Source of the DNA: Opitutaceae bacterium
GTDB lineage: Bacteria; Verrucomicrobiota; Verrucomicrobiia; Opitutales; Opitutaceae
Assembly: GCA_018667915.1 (NCBI GenBank)
Contig: JABIRI010000141.1
Span: forward strand, 1 to 64,000
Reading direction: 5' to 3'
Length of the DNA: 64,000 bases
Positions 41,738 through 51,834 of the stretch are shown in pieces. Made by a program: the position numbers and the translations under genes. The notes under the pieces were generated by a model. The model had not been told where the DNA came from. It saw nothing but the letters and a program-made list of their open reading frames with translations, and made no database searches. Numbering within the stretch: position 1 is the stretch's first letter; every line of letters starts with the position of its first letter.

Positions 41738-42220
41738 ATCTTTCTCATTACTCTTTATCCTTATCTTTATCTCACCCCGGCGGAGTCTTCACTATGCGTA
41801 AAAAATTCGATCACGAAAAACTTCACGCTTACCAGAAGGCCGTTGAGTTTTGCGCTTGGGCAACCCCCCTCCTCGAATCACTGCCAACCCGACTAGCCGC
41901 CCGTGATCAATTGGACCGCGCATCAACGAGCGTCGTTCTGAACATAGCGGAAGGAAACGGGAAGCGATCCTTTCCTGATCGTTCGCGTTTTTTCGATATC
42001 GCGAGGGGTTCGGCTTTGGAGTGTGCCGCTTGTTTGGATGTTTTGATTTGTCGCGGTCAGGTGGACCTGGCCCGAGCGGATGAAGGGAAATCGCTCTTGC
42101 TCGAAGCAGTTTCCATGGTGGGTGGGCTGATTGCCCGTTTCGCTGGAGACGGTCGATTAGAAGAGGAACAAGCTGGATACGGAGAAGATAAAGATAAGGA
42201 TAACGAATAAAGATAAAGAT
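41738..42220. mobile_element. Putative four-helix-bundle (S23/IVP-like) gene element bounded by 35-bp inverted repeats
   Basis: Left end 41738-41772 (atctttctcattactctttatccttatctttatct) is the inverse of right end 42186-42220 (agataaagataaggataacgaataaagataaagat): 18/18 plus 13/17. One ORF inside. Related ends occur at 37111-37206 and 52444-52461. Confidence 0.65.
41794..42210 (+). CDS. Four-helix-bundle protein (S23 / 23S rRNA intervening-sequence protein-like)
   Basis: MRKKFDHEKLHAYQKAVEFCAWATPLLESLPTRLAARDQLDRASTSVVLNIAEGNGKRSFPDRSRFFDIARGSALECAACLDVL: the L-x-x-Y-x-x-A ... R-A-x-x-S-V-x-x-N-I-A-E-G ... F-x-x-I-A-x-G-S-x-x-E pattern of this family. Confidence 0.9.
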   Translation: MRKKFDHEKLHAYQKAVEFCAWATPLLESLPTRLAARDQLDRASTSVVLNIAEGNGKRSFPDRSRFFDIARGSALECAACLDVLICRGQVDLARADEGKSLLLEAVSMVGGLIARFAGDGRLEEEQAGYGEDKDKDNE

Positions 42221-42266
42221 CTTTGCCCGAAGAACCCACGCGGTCTTTTGCCGAATTTCCCACACC

Positions 42267-42824
42267 ATGACCCTTTCCCTCGCCACGCTCATCACCGGTT
42301 TATTGCTCCTCATTCTTGGGGTTCTTTTTATCCTGCCGTTTCCGGCGATTGTGACCTCGATCAAGCGGTTTCCGCGTTCACGCACCTTTGCTTACGTGCT
42401 GTTTGGCGCGGGGGCGGCGTGGTTTCTCTACCGAATTACGAATCTTTCGGCGGCGGACTTTGGGCAGTATCGTAAACCACTCTTCATCTTCTTCGCGATT
42501 GTAGCCGTCAGCGCATTCAAGTTTGTGCCGGACTTTCTGGCCGTGCGCGGGGCCTGCGTGCTCGTGCTGCTTGCCGCCTCTCCGTTACTCGATGCGGGTT
42601 ATATGGTTTGGGACTACGGAGAAATTACGGACGGGGGGCGAATCTACCTCTACAAAGTCGCCCTCTATATTGCGGCGGCGCTCGCCATTTATCTGGGAGC
42701 CTCTCCGTTCCGGATGCGCGATTTCTTGGAATGGCTGTATCGTAAACCGGGTCGGGCTCGTTCGGTGGGCTTGGTAATCGCATCCTACGGTGCCGTCGTA
42801 TCGGCCGTAGCCTTCACCTACTGA
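42267..42824 (+). CDS. Hypothetical polytopic membrane protein
   Basis: 185 aa with several hydrophobic helices; directly upstream of gmk. Confidence 0.75.
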   Translation: MTLSLATLITGLLLLILGVLFILPFPAIVTSIKRFPRSRTFAYVLFGAGAAWFLYRITNLSAADFGQYRKPLFIFFAIVAVSAFKFVPDFLAVRGACVLVLLAASPLLDAGYMVWDYGEITDGGRIYLYKVALYIAAALAIYLGASPFRMRDFLEWLYRKPGRARSVGLVIASYGAVVSAVAFTY

Positions 42825-42831
42825 TTGAGCG

Positions 42832-43446
42832 ATGTCGGACGACTCTGCCAGTGCCGCTCCCGTTTTACTCGTGCTTGCCGGACCGGCGGGTTCCGGCAAA
42901 ACCACGCTTTGCGAACGCATGGTGGCGGAAGTGCCCGGATTCTCCCGGGTGGTGACCAGCACGACGCGCGAGCCGCGCCCGGGCGAGGTGAACGGACGCG
43001 ACTACCACTTTTTTACGGCTAAAGAATTTGACCACCGTCTCGCAGCGGATGCGTTTCTCGAATGGGCGCTCGTCCACCGCAAGCACCGCTATGGCACGTT
43101 GGCGGCATCCGTGTTCGATCCGCTCGCCGCCGGCCAGAGCCTTATCATCAACGTCGATGTTCAGGGCGTGGAGAATTTCCGGGGTGCGGCGAAAAAAAGC
43201 CCACTACTTGCGCGTCATATGGCGACGGTTTATGTCGATGTGCCCATCGATGAACTGCGGGTGCGTTTGACGGGGAGAGGCGACTCCGAGGCTGAAATCG
43301 AGCGGCGGATGGTCACGGCGGTAAAGGAACAGCAGGAGCGGGATAACTTTGATCATGTGATCACCAGTTCTTCCAAAGAGGCTGACTTTCAGGCCCTGGT
43401 GGAAATTTGGCGGGTGGCAACGGCTCGAGTGGCCCAAGCAGATTGA
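42832..43446 (+). CDS. gmk: Guanylate kinase
   Basis: LVLAGPAGSGKTTLCERMVAEVPGFSRVVTSTTREPRPGEVNGRDYHFF. Confidence 0.95.
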   Translation: MSDDSASAAPVLLVLAGPAGSGKTTLCERMVAEVPGFSRVVTSTTREPRPGEVNGRDYHFFTAKEFDHRLAADAFLEWALVHRKHRYGTLAASVFDPLAAGQSLIINVDVQGVENFRGAAKKSPLLARHMATVYVDVPIDELRVRLTGRGDSEAEIERRMVTAVKEQQERDNFDHVITSSSKEADFQALVEIWRVATARVAQAD

Positions 43447-43523
43447 TTACGTAGGCGTGCTGAGCTGTAACATTTACTGAATCGCACTCTTGCCGCCGGT
43501 CGCTGGCCCCCGTTGCCTCATGG

Positions 43524-46500
43524 GTGCTACCCCGCATGGAACTTTATACCCCCCGATTTCCTTCAACTAGATTCGTTCGTGTCCTAATTGGGAGCGCTGC
43601 AGGTGTCGTATCGACGCTCTCGTGTGCGTGGGCGGCAGGGGTCCCTGCGGAGATTGAGTTTAACCGCGATGTGCGGCCGATTCTCTCCAACACGTGTTTC
43701 AAGTGCCACGGTCCCGATGAGGAGAACAACCAATCCAAGCTGCGGTTAGATCTGCGGGATTTCGCGATCGCTCCTCACGTCAACAAAGCGGGGCGCACCA
43801 TCACGGGAATTGTGCCAGGCAAACCGGATGAGTCCGAGGTATGGTTACGCCTGACGAGCACGGATCCGGTAAAGATGATGCCGCCGCCCGATGCCTTGCA
43901 CCAAGCGACCGATCTCGACCGAGCCATCATTCGCCGCTGGATCGAACAGGGTGCGGAGTATGCGCCCCACTGGTCCTATATCATGCCGGAGAAGGTTGCG
44001 CCTCCCGCGGTGGCCTCGACCGGTCTCGTTCGCAACGCGATCGACCACTTCGTTCTCCGTAAGCTCGAAGCTGCGGATATCACGCCGCATCCCGAAGCCG
44101 ATCGCGCCACACTGCTGCGTCGTCTCTCGCTCGACCTCGTGGGGCTTCCACCCACGCCCGCGGAGCTCGACACGTTTTTGAATGACGTAAGCCCGGGGGC
44201 TTACGAGCGCGCGGTCGATCGACTCCTCGAATCGCCCCACTATGGTGAGCGTATGGCGGTGCCGTGGTTGGATCTCGTGCGCTTCTCCGACACGGTCGGA
44301 TTTCACGGGGATCAGCGCCAAAATATTTTCCCATATCGCGATTATATCATCGACGCGTTTAACCAAAACAAACCCTACGATGACTTCGTGCGCGAGCAGT
44401 TGGCTGGTGATCTCCTGCCCGACGCGACTCCCGAGCAGATTGTAGCCACCGGCTTTAATCGTCTGAACCTCATGACCCGTGAGGGTGGAGCGCAGCCGCT
44501 CGAATATCTCGCCAAGTCTGCTGCCGATCGCGTGCGGGCCGTGTCCACGACCTTCATGGGTTCAACCGTGGGATGTGCGGAATGCCACGATCACAAATAC
44601 GATCCCTTCACCACCCGCGACTTCTATAGCCTCGCCGCCTACTTCGCCGATGTGAAACAATGGGGAGTGTATTCGGACTACAAATACACACCCAATCCCG
44701 ACCTGAAGGGCTTCAATAACGACTTTCCGTTCCCGCCGGAAATGGATGTTGAGAATGACTACCTGAAGCGCCGCGCAGCCCGACTTCAAGCGGCTCAAGC
44801 GGCGCGTATTTCTGAGGTGGTTGATTCCATCTTGGCCCGTCCGGAAGGACGCTCTCGGGTGATCGACTGGGCGCGCGCTAATGCTGATCCCTTGCTGGCA
44901 TCAAACGGCGGATGGTCAGCGATTCCGATCGTCCAAGTTACCGGTGATGCCGCGACCAAAATCACGCAGATGGACGACGGTTCCGTCCGGATGGAGAATA
45001 TCCCCAAGAGTAAACAGGAGGGTGACGAAAAATATGGCACGAGGCTGATTCTTTCCCCGGCGTCGGGCATGATCGCAGCGATGCAGCTCGAAGCCTTACC
45101 CGATCTGCAGGGAAGCGGCACCGTGGCGCGAAGTTCCTTTGGTTCGTTCACCGTCAGCCCGACGATTGAACTTCGCCGGCAAGGCTCAGCCAAGGCCGAG
45201 AAGCTAGAACTCGCGGGAGGGTTTCCGGATCGCGACTCATGGACGTTTTCCAATGCCTACATGGTCACTTCCGTCGAAGATCGCTGGCGAACGGATCCAC
45301 AGTTTGCCGACGAAACCCAGCGGGTAATTTATCAACTGGAATCGCCGATTGATATCGAGGAGGGGGATGAACTCGTCGTGACGCTCAAGACAACGGATTT
45401 GGCCCGAGCTCGGCTGTATGTGTCGCCGTTGGGGTTGCGTCGAAATGGGGAAACGGTGGCGAGTGATTTATCTTCCACGATCGCGACGGCGGTCACGAGC
45501 GGAGGCGCAATTTTGTCCGAGGGGCAATGGCGACTCTTGGGGACGGAATATTTCAAGGGCACCGGGACGACCGATGCGGTGTCCTATGCAACGGCACTGG
45601 AAACATTGCGCGAGATTGCGGCCTGTCGGGACGGCATGGCTTTTACGATGGTTACAGAGCCCATGGAACCTTTGATCACGCGGGTATTGCCGCGTGGAAA
45701 TTGGCAGGATGAATCGGGCGAAGTGGTGGCACCGGCACCGCCGGCATTTCTTGCGAAAAACGTGTCCACCTCAGGTGAGCGCGCGACGCGACTAGATTTG
45801 GCGGAGTGGATTGTATCATCGGAAAACCCACTTACGGCCCGCACGCAAGTGAACCGCTTGTGGAACCAGTTTTTCGGCACCGGGCTTTCCGCCGTGGTGG
45901 ATGATTTGGGTTTACAGGGCGAGTATCCCAGCCATCCGGAGTTGCTCGATTGGCTGGCGGTGGAGTTCGTCGATTCGGGTTGGGACGTGAAGCACATGGT
46001 GCGGTTGATGGTCAACTCGGCGACGTATCGCCAACAGTCGGTCTTCCGCCCGGAACTGCAGGATATGGATCCCGACAATCGTCTATTGGCCGCCCATCCG
46101 TCTCGCCGATTGGAGGCGGAGTTTGTGCGCGACAATGCACTCTTTATTGCCGGTTTACTCGATCCGGAGATTGGCGGGCCGAGTGCGACTCCCTATCAGC
46201 CGGACGGTTACTACGTGTCGCTGAATTTCCCCAAACGCCGTTACCAAGCGGAGCGTGACGAACGCCAATATCGGCGGGGTGTTTACAACCATTGGCAGCG
46301 GACCTTTGTGCATCCGATGATGGCCAACTTCGATGCACCTTCCCGCGAAGAGTGCACGGCGGATCGCACCGTTTCGAATACCCCGCAGCAGGCACTCACG
46401 CTGCTCAACGATCCGTCGTTTGTGGAAGCGGCCCGAGCGTTGGCGGAACGGGCCATGACGGAACCGGCACGAACGGATTTCGAAACCCGAATCGAACATG

Positions 46501-46730
46501 CGTTCCGATTGGTGTTGGCGCGGTCGCCGTCGGCTGAAGAAGCGACCGGACTCAAGAAGTTTTATTTCACCCAGCATGCGAATTATAGCGATGAACCAGA
46601 TGACGCCTCCGCGTTGGATTCAGTCGGTTTGCATATGACCGATGCGATGTTGGATCGCGTTGAACTTGCCGCTTGGACGCAGGTCGCGCGTGTGCTGCTC
46701 AACCTCAACGAAACCCTCATGCGTTACTAG
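43524..46730 (+). CDS. PSD1/PSCyt1 Planctomycete-type cytochrome C domain protein (DUF1549/DUF1553)
   Basis: N-terminal signal, CFKCHGPDEENNQSKLRLD, internal VGCAECHDHKYDPFT, C-terminal NRLWNQFFGTGL...TPQQALTLLND. Confidence 0.93.
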   Translation: MLPRMELYTPRFPSTRFVRVLIGSAAGVVSTLSCAWAAGVPAEIEFNRDVRPILSNTCFKCHGPDEENNQSKLRLDLRDFAIAPHVNKAGRTITGIVPGKPDESEVWLRLTSTDPVKMMPPPDALHQATDLDRAIIRRWIEQGAEYAPHWSYIMPEKVAPPAVASTGLVRNAIDHFVLRKLEAADITPHPEADRATLLRRLSLDLVGLPPTPAELDTFLNDVSPGAYERAVDRLLESPHYGERMAVPWLDLVRFSDTVGFHGDQRQNIFPYRDYIIDAFNQNKPYDDFVREQLAGDLLPDATPEQIVATGFNRLNLMTREGGAQPLEYLAKSAADRVRAVSTTFMGSTVGCAECHDHKYDPFTTRDFYSLAAYFADVKQWGVYSDYKYTPNPDLKGFNNDFPFPPEMDVENDYLKRRAARLQAAQAARISEVVDSILARPEGRSRVIDWARANADPLLASNGGWSAIPIVQVTGDAATKITQMDDGSVRMENIPKSKQEGDEKYGTRLILSPASGMIAAMQLEALPDLQGSGTVARSSFGSFTVSPTIELRRQGSAKAEKLELAGGFPDRDSWTFSNAYMVTSVEDRWRTDPQFADETQRVIYQLESPIDIEEGDELVVTLKTTDLARARLYVSPLGLRRNGETVASDLSSTIATAVTSGGAILSEGQWRLLGTEYFKGTGTTDAVSYATALETLREIAACRDGMAFTMVTEPMEPLITRVLPRGNWQDESGEVVAPAPPAFLAKNVSTSGERATRLDLAEWIVSSENPLTARTQVNRLWNQFFGTGLSAVVDDLGLQGEYPSHPELLDWLAVEFVDSGWDVKHMVRLMVNSATYRQQSVFRPELQDMDPDNRLLAAHPSRRLEAEFVRDNALFIAGLLDPEIGGPSATPYQPDGYYVSLNFPKRRYQAERDERQYRRGVYNHWQRTFVHPMMANFDAPSREECTADRTVSNTPQQALTLLNDPSFVEAARALAERAMTEPARTDFETRIEHAFRLVLARSPSAEEATGLKKFYFTQHANYSDEPDDASALDSVGLHMTDAMLDRVELAAWTQVARVLLNLNETLMRY

Positions 46731-46744
46731 CGCGCGCGTTGATC

Positions 46745-48190
46745 ATGTTTACTCCCTCCGATCTGAAAAATTTCGAAAACCGCCAACGCGCCTGGTCGCG
46801 CCGGACGTTCTTGGGCAAGTCGGCACAAGCAGTCGGCTCGCTCGCGCTCGGTTCGCTGTTGAACCCCAGCTTGCTCGGGCAACAAGGTCCGTGGCGCGGG
46901 GTATTGGATGCGCCGCATTTTTATCCAAAGGCGAAACGCATCGTGCATCTTTGTATGGCGGGCGGGCCGTCCCACGTGGATCTATTTGATCCCAAACCGG
47001 TGTTGAATCGCCTACACGGGCAGCCCTTCCCGGAGTCGTTCACCAAGGGCGAACAGCTGGCCCAATTGCAGGGCACCGAGTTGCTCGCGCGAGGCACGCA
47101 AGTCGGCTTCCGGCGCTGTGGTATTTCCGGACAAATGATCAGCGACCTGCTGCCGCACACGCAGACGATTGCCGATGACATCTGCATCGTGCGCTCGTTG
47201 CACACCGAGCAGATCAATCACGATCCGGCGCACGCGTTTATGAATGCGGGCTCGATCAACAAAGGTCGGCCGAGCATGGGTTCGTGGTTGCTCTATGGAT
47301 TGGGTTCGGAGGCAGAGAACCTGCCCGGATATGTGGTGCTCGTTTCGGAAGGCGGCGGCGGCGCGCAGCCCATCTCCGCGCGCCAATGGTCGGCCGGATT
47401 TTTGCCCAGCAAATTTCAAGGCGTTCAGTTCCAAAGCCGCGGTGCGCCGGTGCACTACGTCGGCAATCCGGACGGAGTATGCCAGAGCACGCAGCGCCAA
47501 GTCATCGACGAAGTGGCGCGGCTCAACGGCCTGCAGCAGCAGCAGTCGCTCGACCCGGAAATTGAGACGCGCGTGTCCCAATACGAGTTGGCGTTCAAGA
47601 TGCAGACGAGTGTGCCGGAACTCGCGGACATCAGCGAAGAGCCCCAGTCGATGCTCGATCTGTATGGGATCAAGGAAGTGGGCGACGGTTCCTTTGCGGC
47701 GAACTGTTTGCTGGCGCGGCGCCTGCTCGAACGTGGCTCGCGTTTCGTCCAGCTCTATCATCGCGGTTGGGATCACCACCGGCAATTGGATGAGAATATT
47801 CAGGTCGCGAGTAAACTGTGCGATCAAGCGTCAGCGGCACTGGTCAAGGACCTCAAACAACGCGGTATGCTGGAAGACACGCTCGTGATTTGGGGCGGCG
47901 AATTTGGCCGCACACCGATGGGGCAGGGCACGGGTCGCGATCATCACATCAATGCGTTTTCCGTATGGATGGCGGGCGGCGGTATTCGCCCGGGAACCAC
48001 GTGGGGTTCGACCGACGACCTCGGTTACCGCTACCTCAACGATGGACAAGAGGTGCATGTCCATGATCTGCATGCGACGATGTTGGCTTGTTTCGGCATC
48101 GATCACAAAAAGCTCACCTACCGCTACCAAGGTCGCGATTTCCGACTCACCGATGTGCACGGCCATGTGGTCAAAGGCATCATGAGCTGA
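46745..48190 (+). CDS. DUF1501 domain-containing protein
   Basis: Tat-like N-terminus (SRRTFLGKSAQAVGSLALGSLL), HLCMAGGPSHVDLFDPKP, WGGEFGRTPMGQGTGRDHHINAFSVWMAGGGIRPG; start codon at 46745. Confidence 0.93.
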   Translation: MFTPSDLKNFENRQRAWSRRTFLGKSAQAVGSLALGSLLNPSLLGQQGPWRGVLDAPHFYPKAKRIVHLCMAGGPSHVDLFDPKPVLNRLHGQPFPESFTKGEQLAQLQGTELLARGTQVGFRRCGISGQMISDLLPHTQTIADDICIVRSLHTEQINHDPAHAFMNAGSINKGRPSMGSWLLYGLGSEAENLPGYVVLVSEGGGGAQPISARQWSAGFLPSKFQGVQFQSRGAPVHYVGNPDGVCQSTQRQVIDEVARLNGLQQQQSLDPEIETRVSQYELAFKMQTSVPELADISEEPQSMLDLYGIKEVGDGSFAANCLLARRLLERGSRFVQLYHRGWDHHRQLDENIQVASKLCDQASAALVKDLKQRGMLEDTLVIWGGEFGRTPMGQGTGRDHHINAFSVWMAGGGIRPGTTWGSTDDLGYRYLNDGQEVHVHDLHATMLACFGIDHKKLTYRYQGRDFRLTDVHGHVVKGIMS

Positions 48191-48212
48191 CGCGCCCGGA
48201 TCCTGAATTTGC

Positions 48213-49667
48213 ATGTCTGATCTCACGATATTTGTTGGCCGGTTTCACCCACTGGTGGTGCATGTCCCCATCGGAGTGCTGCTGCTGTTGGCGGTTTCGG
48301 AAGCGATGGGTTGGCGTTGGTCCAAGCTGCGTCTCACGGCCGGCGCGCGCATGGTGGTGTTGGGTTTCGTGGTGTTGGGCGCGGCGCTAGCGGCTGGCTG
48401 CGGTTGGTTACTCGCGCAGCAAGGCAGCTACGACGAAGCGTTGGTCGGCCGGCACCAGAATCTCGGTTTCATTACTCTCGGGCTCACGGTCGCGTTGTTT
48501 GCGGTTCAGAAATGGCTCAAGCTTTACGGGTCACTCTTGGCGGCTGCGGTTGCGATCATGGCGTGGACGGGCCACAACGGCGGCTCTTTGACCCACGGTC
48601 CCGGTTATTTGGCCGAGCATGCGCCGGCGATGCTCCGACCCTTGCTCGGTGGAGGTGCACCCGGTCGTCCGGCTCCCGCAACGCTCGCCGAAGCCGATGT
48701 CTTTTACGATGTGGTGCAGCCCGTGCTCAACGCGCGCTGCGTCGCCTGTCACGGTGAGTCGCGCGCCGATGGCGATTTGCGGTTGGACTCATTCGAGGCG
48801 ATCCTTGCCGGAGGCGAACACGGCGAAGCGATCGTGGCGGGCAGCCCCGCCGAAAGCCTACTATTGCAGCGGCTTTATTTGCCGCTCGACCACAAGGAAC
48901 ACATGCCGCCGGCGGGCCGGCCTCAACCTACGGATTTTGATCTGGCGGTGTTGGACTGGTGGATCGCGGATGGCTCCCCCGCTCAAGGCGGTTTCATGGC
49001 GCGCGCTCCTGATCCGGTGGTGGTCGAGATCGTTGCAGCGCAACTGGGATTGCCCCCACCGCCTATTCCGGATCGTGCCGAAATGTTGGCCATTGCGCGC
49101 GAATTGGAGGTTGAGCTTGGCATCACCATCCGCCCACTCACGACCGAAGAACCTTGGTTAGGCGTGAACGCTCGCTTGGCTCGAGAGGATTTTGATGACG
49201 ATACGCTGACCCGCTTACTCGTGCTGGCACCTGCCTTGCACCGCTTGGATTTGGGCGGCACGGGTGTGACCGATGCAGGAATGGTCCATGTTGCGCAGAT
49301 GACGGAGCTGCGCCGCTTGCGCTTGGACGGCACCGCAATCACGGACACTGGGCTCGTCGCGTTGGCTCCGCTCAAACGCCTCGCGTCACTCAACCTGCAT
49401 TCGACCGGCGTCACCGATGCCGCGACGGATGCGCTCACCGAACTGCCGCGGTTGCGCCAGCTCTATGTATGGCAAACGGGAATGACTCCCATGGCGGCGC
49501 TGTCTTTGGCGGAGGCCTTGGAAAACCGCCGCAAACTCGATCGTTATCGCGCACAGATTGCCGCCAACCAACGCCGTATCGCCGACGAAACCTTCCGGGT
49601 GGATTTCGGCGCAGAGCCGTTGGTTCTACTGGAAGAGGCTGAAGCGTCTCCGGCCGAAGACGAGTAA
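48213..49667 (+). CDS. Membrane / c-type cytochrome / leucine-rich-repeat fusion protein
   Basis: DUF2231-like N-terminal helices, CVACHGESRADGDLRLDS heme motif, then LRR units (LHRLDLGGTGVTDAGMVHVAQMTELRRLRLDGTAITDTGL). Confidence 0.88.
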   Translation: MSDLTIFVGRFHPLVVHVPIGVLLLLAVSEAMGWRWSKLRLTAGARMVVLGFVVLGAALAAGCGWLLAQQGSYDEALVGRHQNLGFITLGLTVALFAVQKWLKLYGSLLAAAVAIMAWTGHNGGSLTHGPGYLAEHAPAMLRPLLGGGAPGRPAPATLAEADVFYDVVQPVLNARCVACHGESRADGDLRLDSFEAILAGGEHGEAIVAGSPAESLLLQRLYLPLDHKEHMPPAGRPQPTDFDLAVLDWWIADGSPAQGGFMARAPDPVVVEIVAAQLGLPPPPIPDRAEMLAIARELEVELGITIRPLTTEEPWLGVNARLAREDFDDDTLTRLLVLAPALHRLDLGGTGVTDAGMVHVAQMTELRRLRLDGTAITDTGLVALAPLKRLASLNLHSTGVTDAATDALTELPRLRQLYVWQTGMTPMAALSLAEALENRRKLDRYRAQIAANQRRIADETFRVDFGAEPLVLLEEAEASPAEDE

Positions 49668-49793
49668 GCGGCAAATTTCACACGGGTGAACGCGCTGCAT
49701 TGATTTGGCGCGGAAAACGCTCAAGGTGATCGCGTATCAGCTTCGCAACGTCCTTCTTCCTCAACCCGCGGGGGGATCCGCTTCCCGCGCACG

Positions 49794-51677
49794 GTGGGGG
49801 GATGGGTCGCGCTGATCGCGATCGTGTGGGGTGGGGTGGTGACGGCGGTGGGTGTGGCTCACCTGATGCAGGACGACTCCGTCGGTCCCGATAATCGTCC
49901 GGTCGCGGTATTGGATCGGGATTACGTTTCATCGGAGACCTGCCGCTCCTGCCATCCGAGCAACTACGACAGTTGGCACGCCTCCTATCACCGGACGATG
50001 ACCTAGGTCGCATCACCCGAAACGGCGGCGACTGACCTCGAAGGATTTACCCAAGAGCTCTCGGGGAAAGTCTATCGCATCTTCCGCGATGGCGACCGCT
50101 TCAAAGCGCAGGATCGCGAAACCAACGCGCCGAAGGACCAATGGAATCCGTCCCGCGAAATCGTGTTGATGACCGGATCGCATAACCTGCAGATGTATTG
50201 GCTCGAGTCCGGCGAAGGACGTTCGATGGAACCGTTCCCGTTTGCCTACAACATCAAGGAAGACCGGTGGGCGCCGGCGCATGACACGTTTTTGTTGCCA
50301 CCGGAATTCGGCGCCCAAGTCGGCCACCACAATACGATCGGTGAATGGAATCAGGCCTGCATGGACTGCCATACGACGTTTGCCCGCCCCCGATTTGTGG
50401 ATGGGTTGGAGTTCGATTCCCACGTGGTGGAATTCGGTATTTCCTGTGAGGCCTGTCACAGCGGGGGCGAAGAACATATCGCCGCGAACCGCAATCCCTT
50501 GCGCCGCTACGCCAAGCATCTCGGAGAGGAAGGTGACGATACGATGGTCGATCCGATGAAGCTCGACGGACCGCGAGCGACGCTGGCCTGCGGGCAGTGC
50601 CACAGCATTTGGGGGTTTCGTAGTGTGGAGGACAAGCTTGCCTGGAATCGCGAAGGCACCCAGTTCCAACCGGGCGACGATAAGCTTGTTTTGCGCTGGA
50701 TGATGGAGCCGACCATGGCCGACGCCAGCGAGGAGCTGCGCAAAGAATTGCAGAACTACAACGCGGGTTATTTCGACAACCGCTTTTGGTCCGATGGCAT
50801 GGTGCGCGTGACCGGCCGCGAGATGAACGGCGTGGTCGAGTCGCCCTGTTTCGAAGGCGGCGAGTATTCCTGCATGTCGTGTCACGAAATGCATCCGGAT
50901 GACCCGAAGCCCGAAGTATTGGATGCGTGGCGTGCCGGTCAGATGCGCACCGATCACGGCAATACGAATCAAGACTGTTTGCAGTGCCATGAAACCATCG
51001 CGCAGGACATCTCCGCGCATACCTTCCACGCGCCGGAGTCGGTCGGCAGCAGTTGTTACGATTGCCACATGCCGCACACCAGCTACGGCCTGCTGCGCGG
51101 CGTGCGCAGTCACCAGGTGTCTTCGCCGACCTCACGCGAGAGTATCGACACCGGACGGCCCAACGCCTGCAACCTATGTCATCTCGACGAGACGCTCGAG
51201 TGGACTGCGGACTACTTGCACAATTGGTATGGTCAGGAGAAACCGGATTTCGAGGCCGACGATCGTAACATTGCGGCCGCCATTAACTGGTTGCTCAAAG
51301 GTGACGCCGGTCAACGCGCCGTGGTGACGTGGAACATGAGTCGACCGGAAGCCCAAGCGGCATCCGGCACGGACTGGATGTATCCCGTGCTCAGCCTGAA
51401 CCTCAACGACCCCTACGCGGCGGTGCGCTTCATCACCTATTCAACGCTCCGCGATCTCCCCGGCATGAGTGACTTCGAATACGAATATGTCGGCGACGAA
51501 GCGGTGACCCGACCCCGAGTCAAAGTGGCCTACGAAAAGTGGTTCAACGAAATCAAACCCAAGGACCACGTCTTCGACTCCAGCACCCTGCTCCAACCCA
51601 ACGGCCTCTTCCAACCCGGTGAAGTCGCCCGCATGCTAGAACTCCGCGATGATCGCCCGATCTTCCTAGCCGAGTAA
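49794..51677 (+). pseudogene. Octaheme c-type cytochrome gene interrupted by an in-frame TAG
   Basis: 49794-50006 encodes a TM anchor plus CRSCH. After TAG (50004-50006) the same frame continues open to 51677 with CMDCH, CEACH, CGQCH, CMSCH, CLQCH, CYDCH and CNLCH. Likely GTG start. Confidence 0.75.
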
Positions 51678-51756
51678 GAGTCGAGGAAGGGATAACGCGC
51701 CCGAGTCGGGCAAGCATCCGTGTTGTCCGTTGCCAATGGAAAGCTCACTAAGATGG

Positions 51757-51822
51757 AGCTGTCGGGCGTAAAGCCCGACCCACGTTGCCTCTCAGGTGGG
51801 TCGGGCTTTACGACCGACAGCT
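51757..51822. repeat. Long REP-like hairpin (27-bp arms, one mismatch)
   Basis: agctgtcgggcgtaaagcccgacccac (51757-51783) and gtgggtcgggctttacgaccgacagct (51796-51822); related copy at 63107-63129. Confidence 0.85.
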
Positions 51823-51834
51823 TCGGTGCACCGC

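Noticed and set aside
41707-41793. Upstream extension of the four-helix-bundle ORF (MPNVLRDSLHHLSHYSLSLSLSHPGGVFT)
   Set aside because: It is a translation of the left inverted repeat; the conserved family sequence begins at MRKKFDHEKLHAYQKA (41794).
50013-51113. 366-aa and 293-aa ORFs on the minus strand
   Set aside because: Antisense to the multiheme cytochrome frame, which has seven CxxCH motifs.
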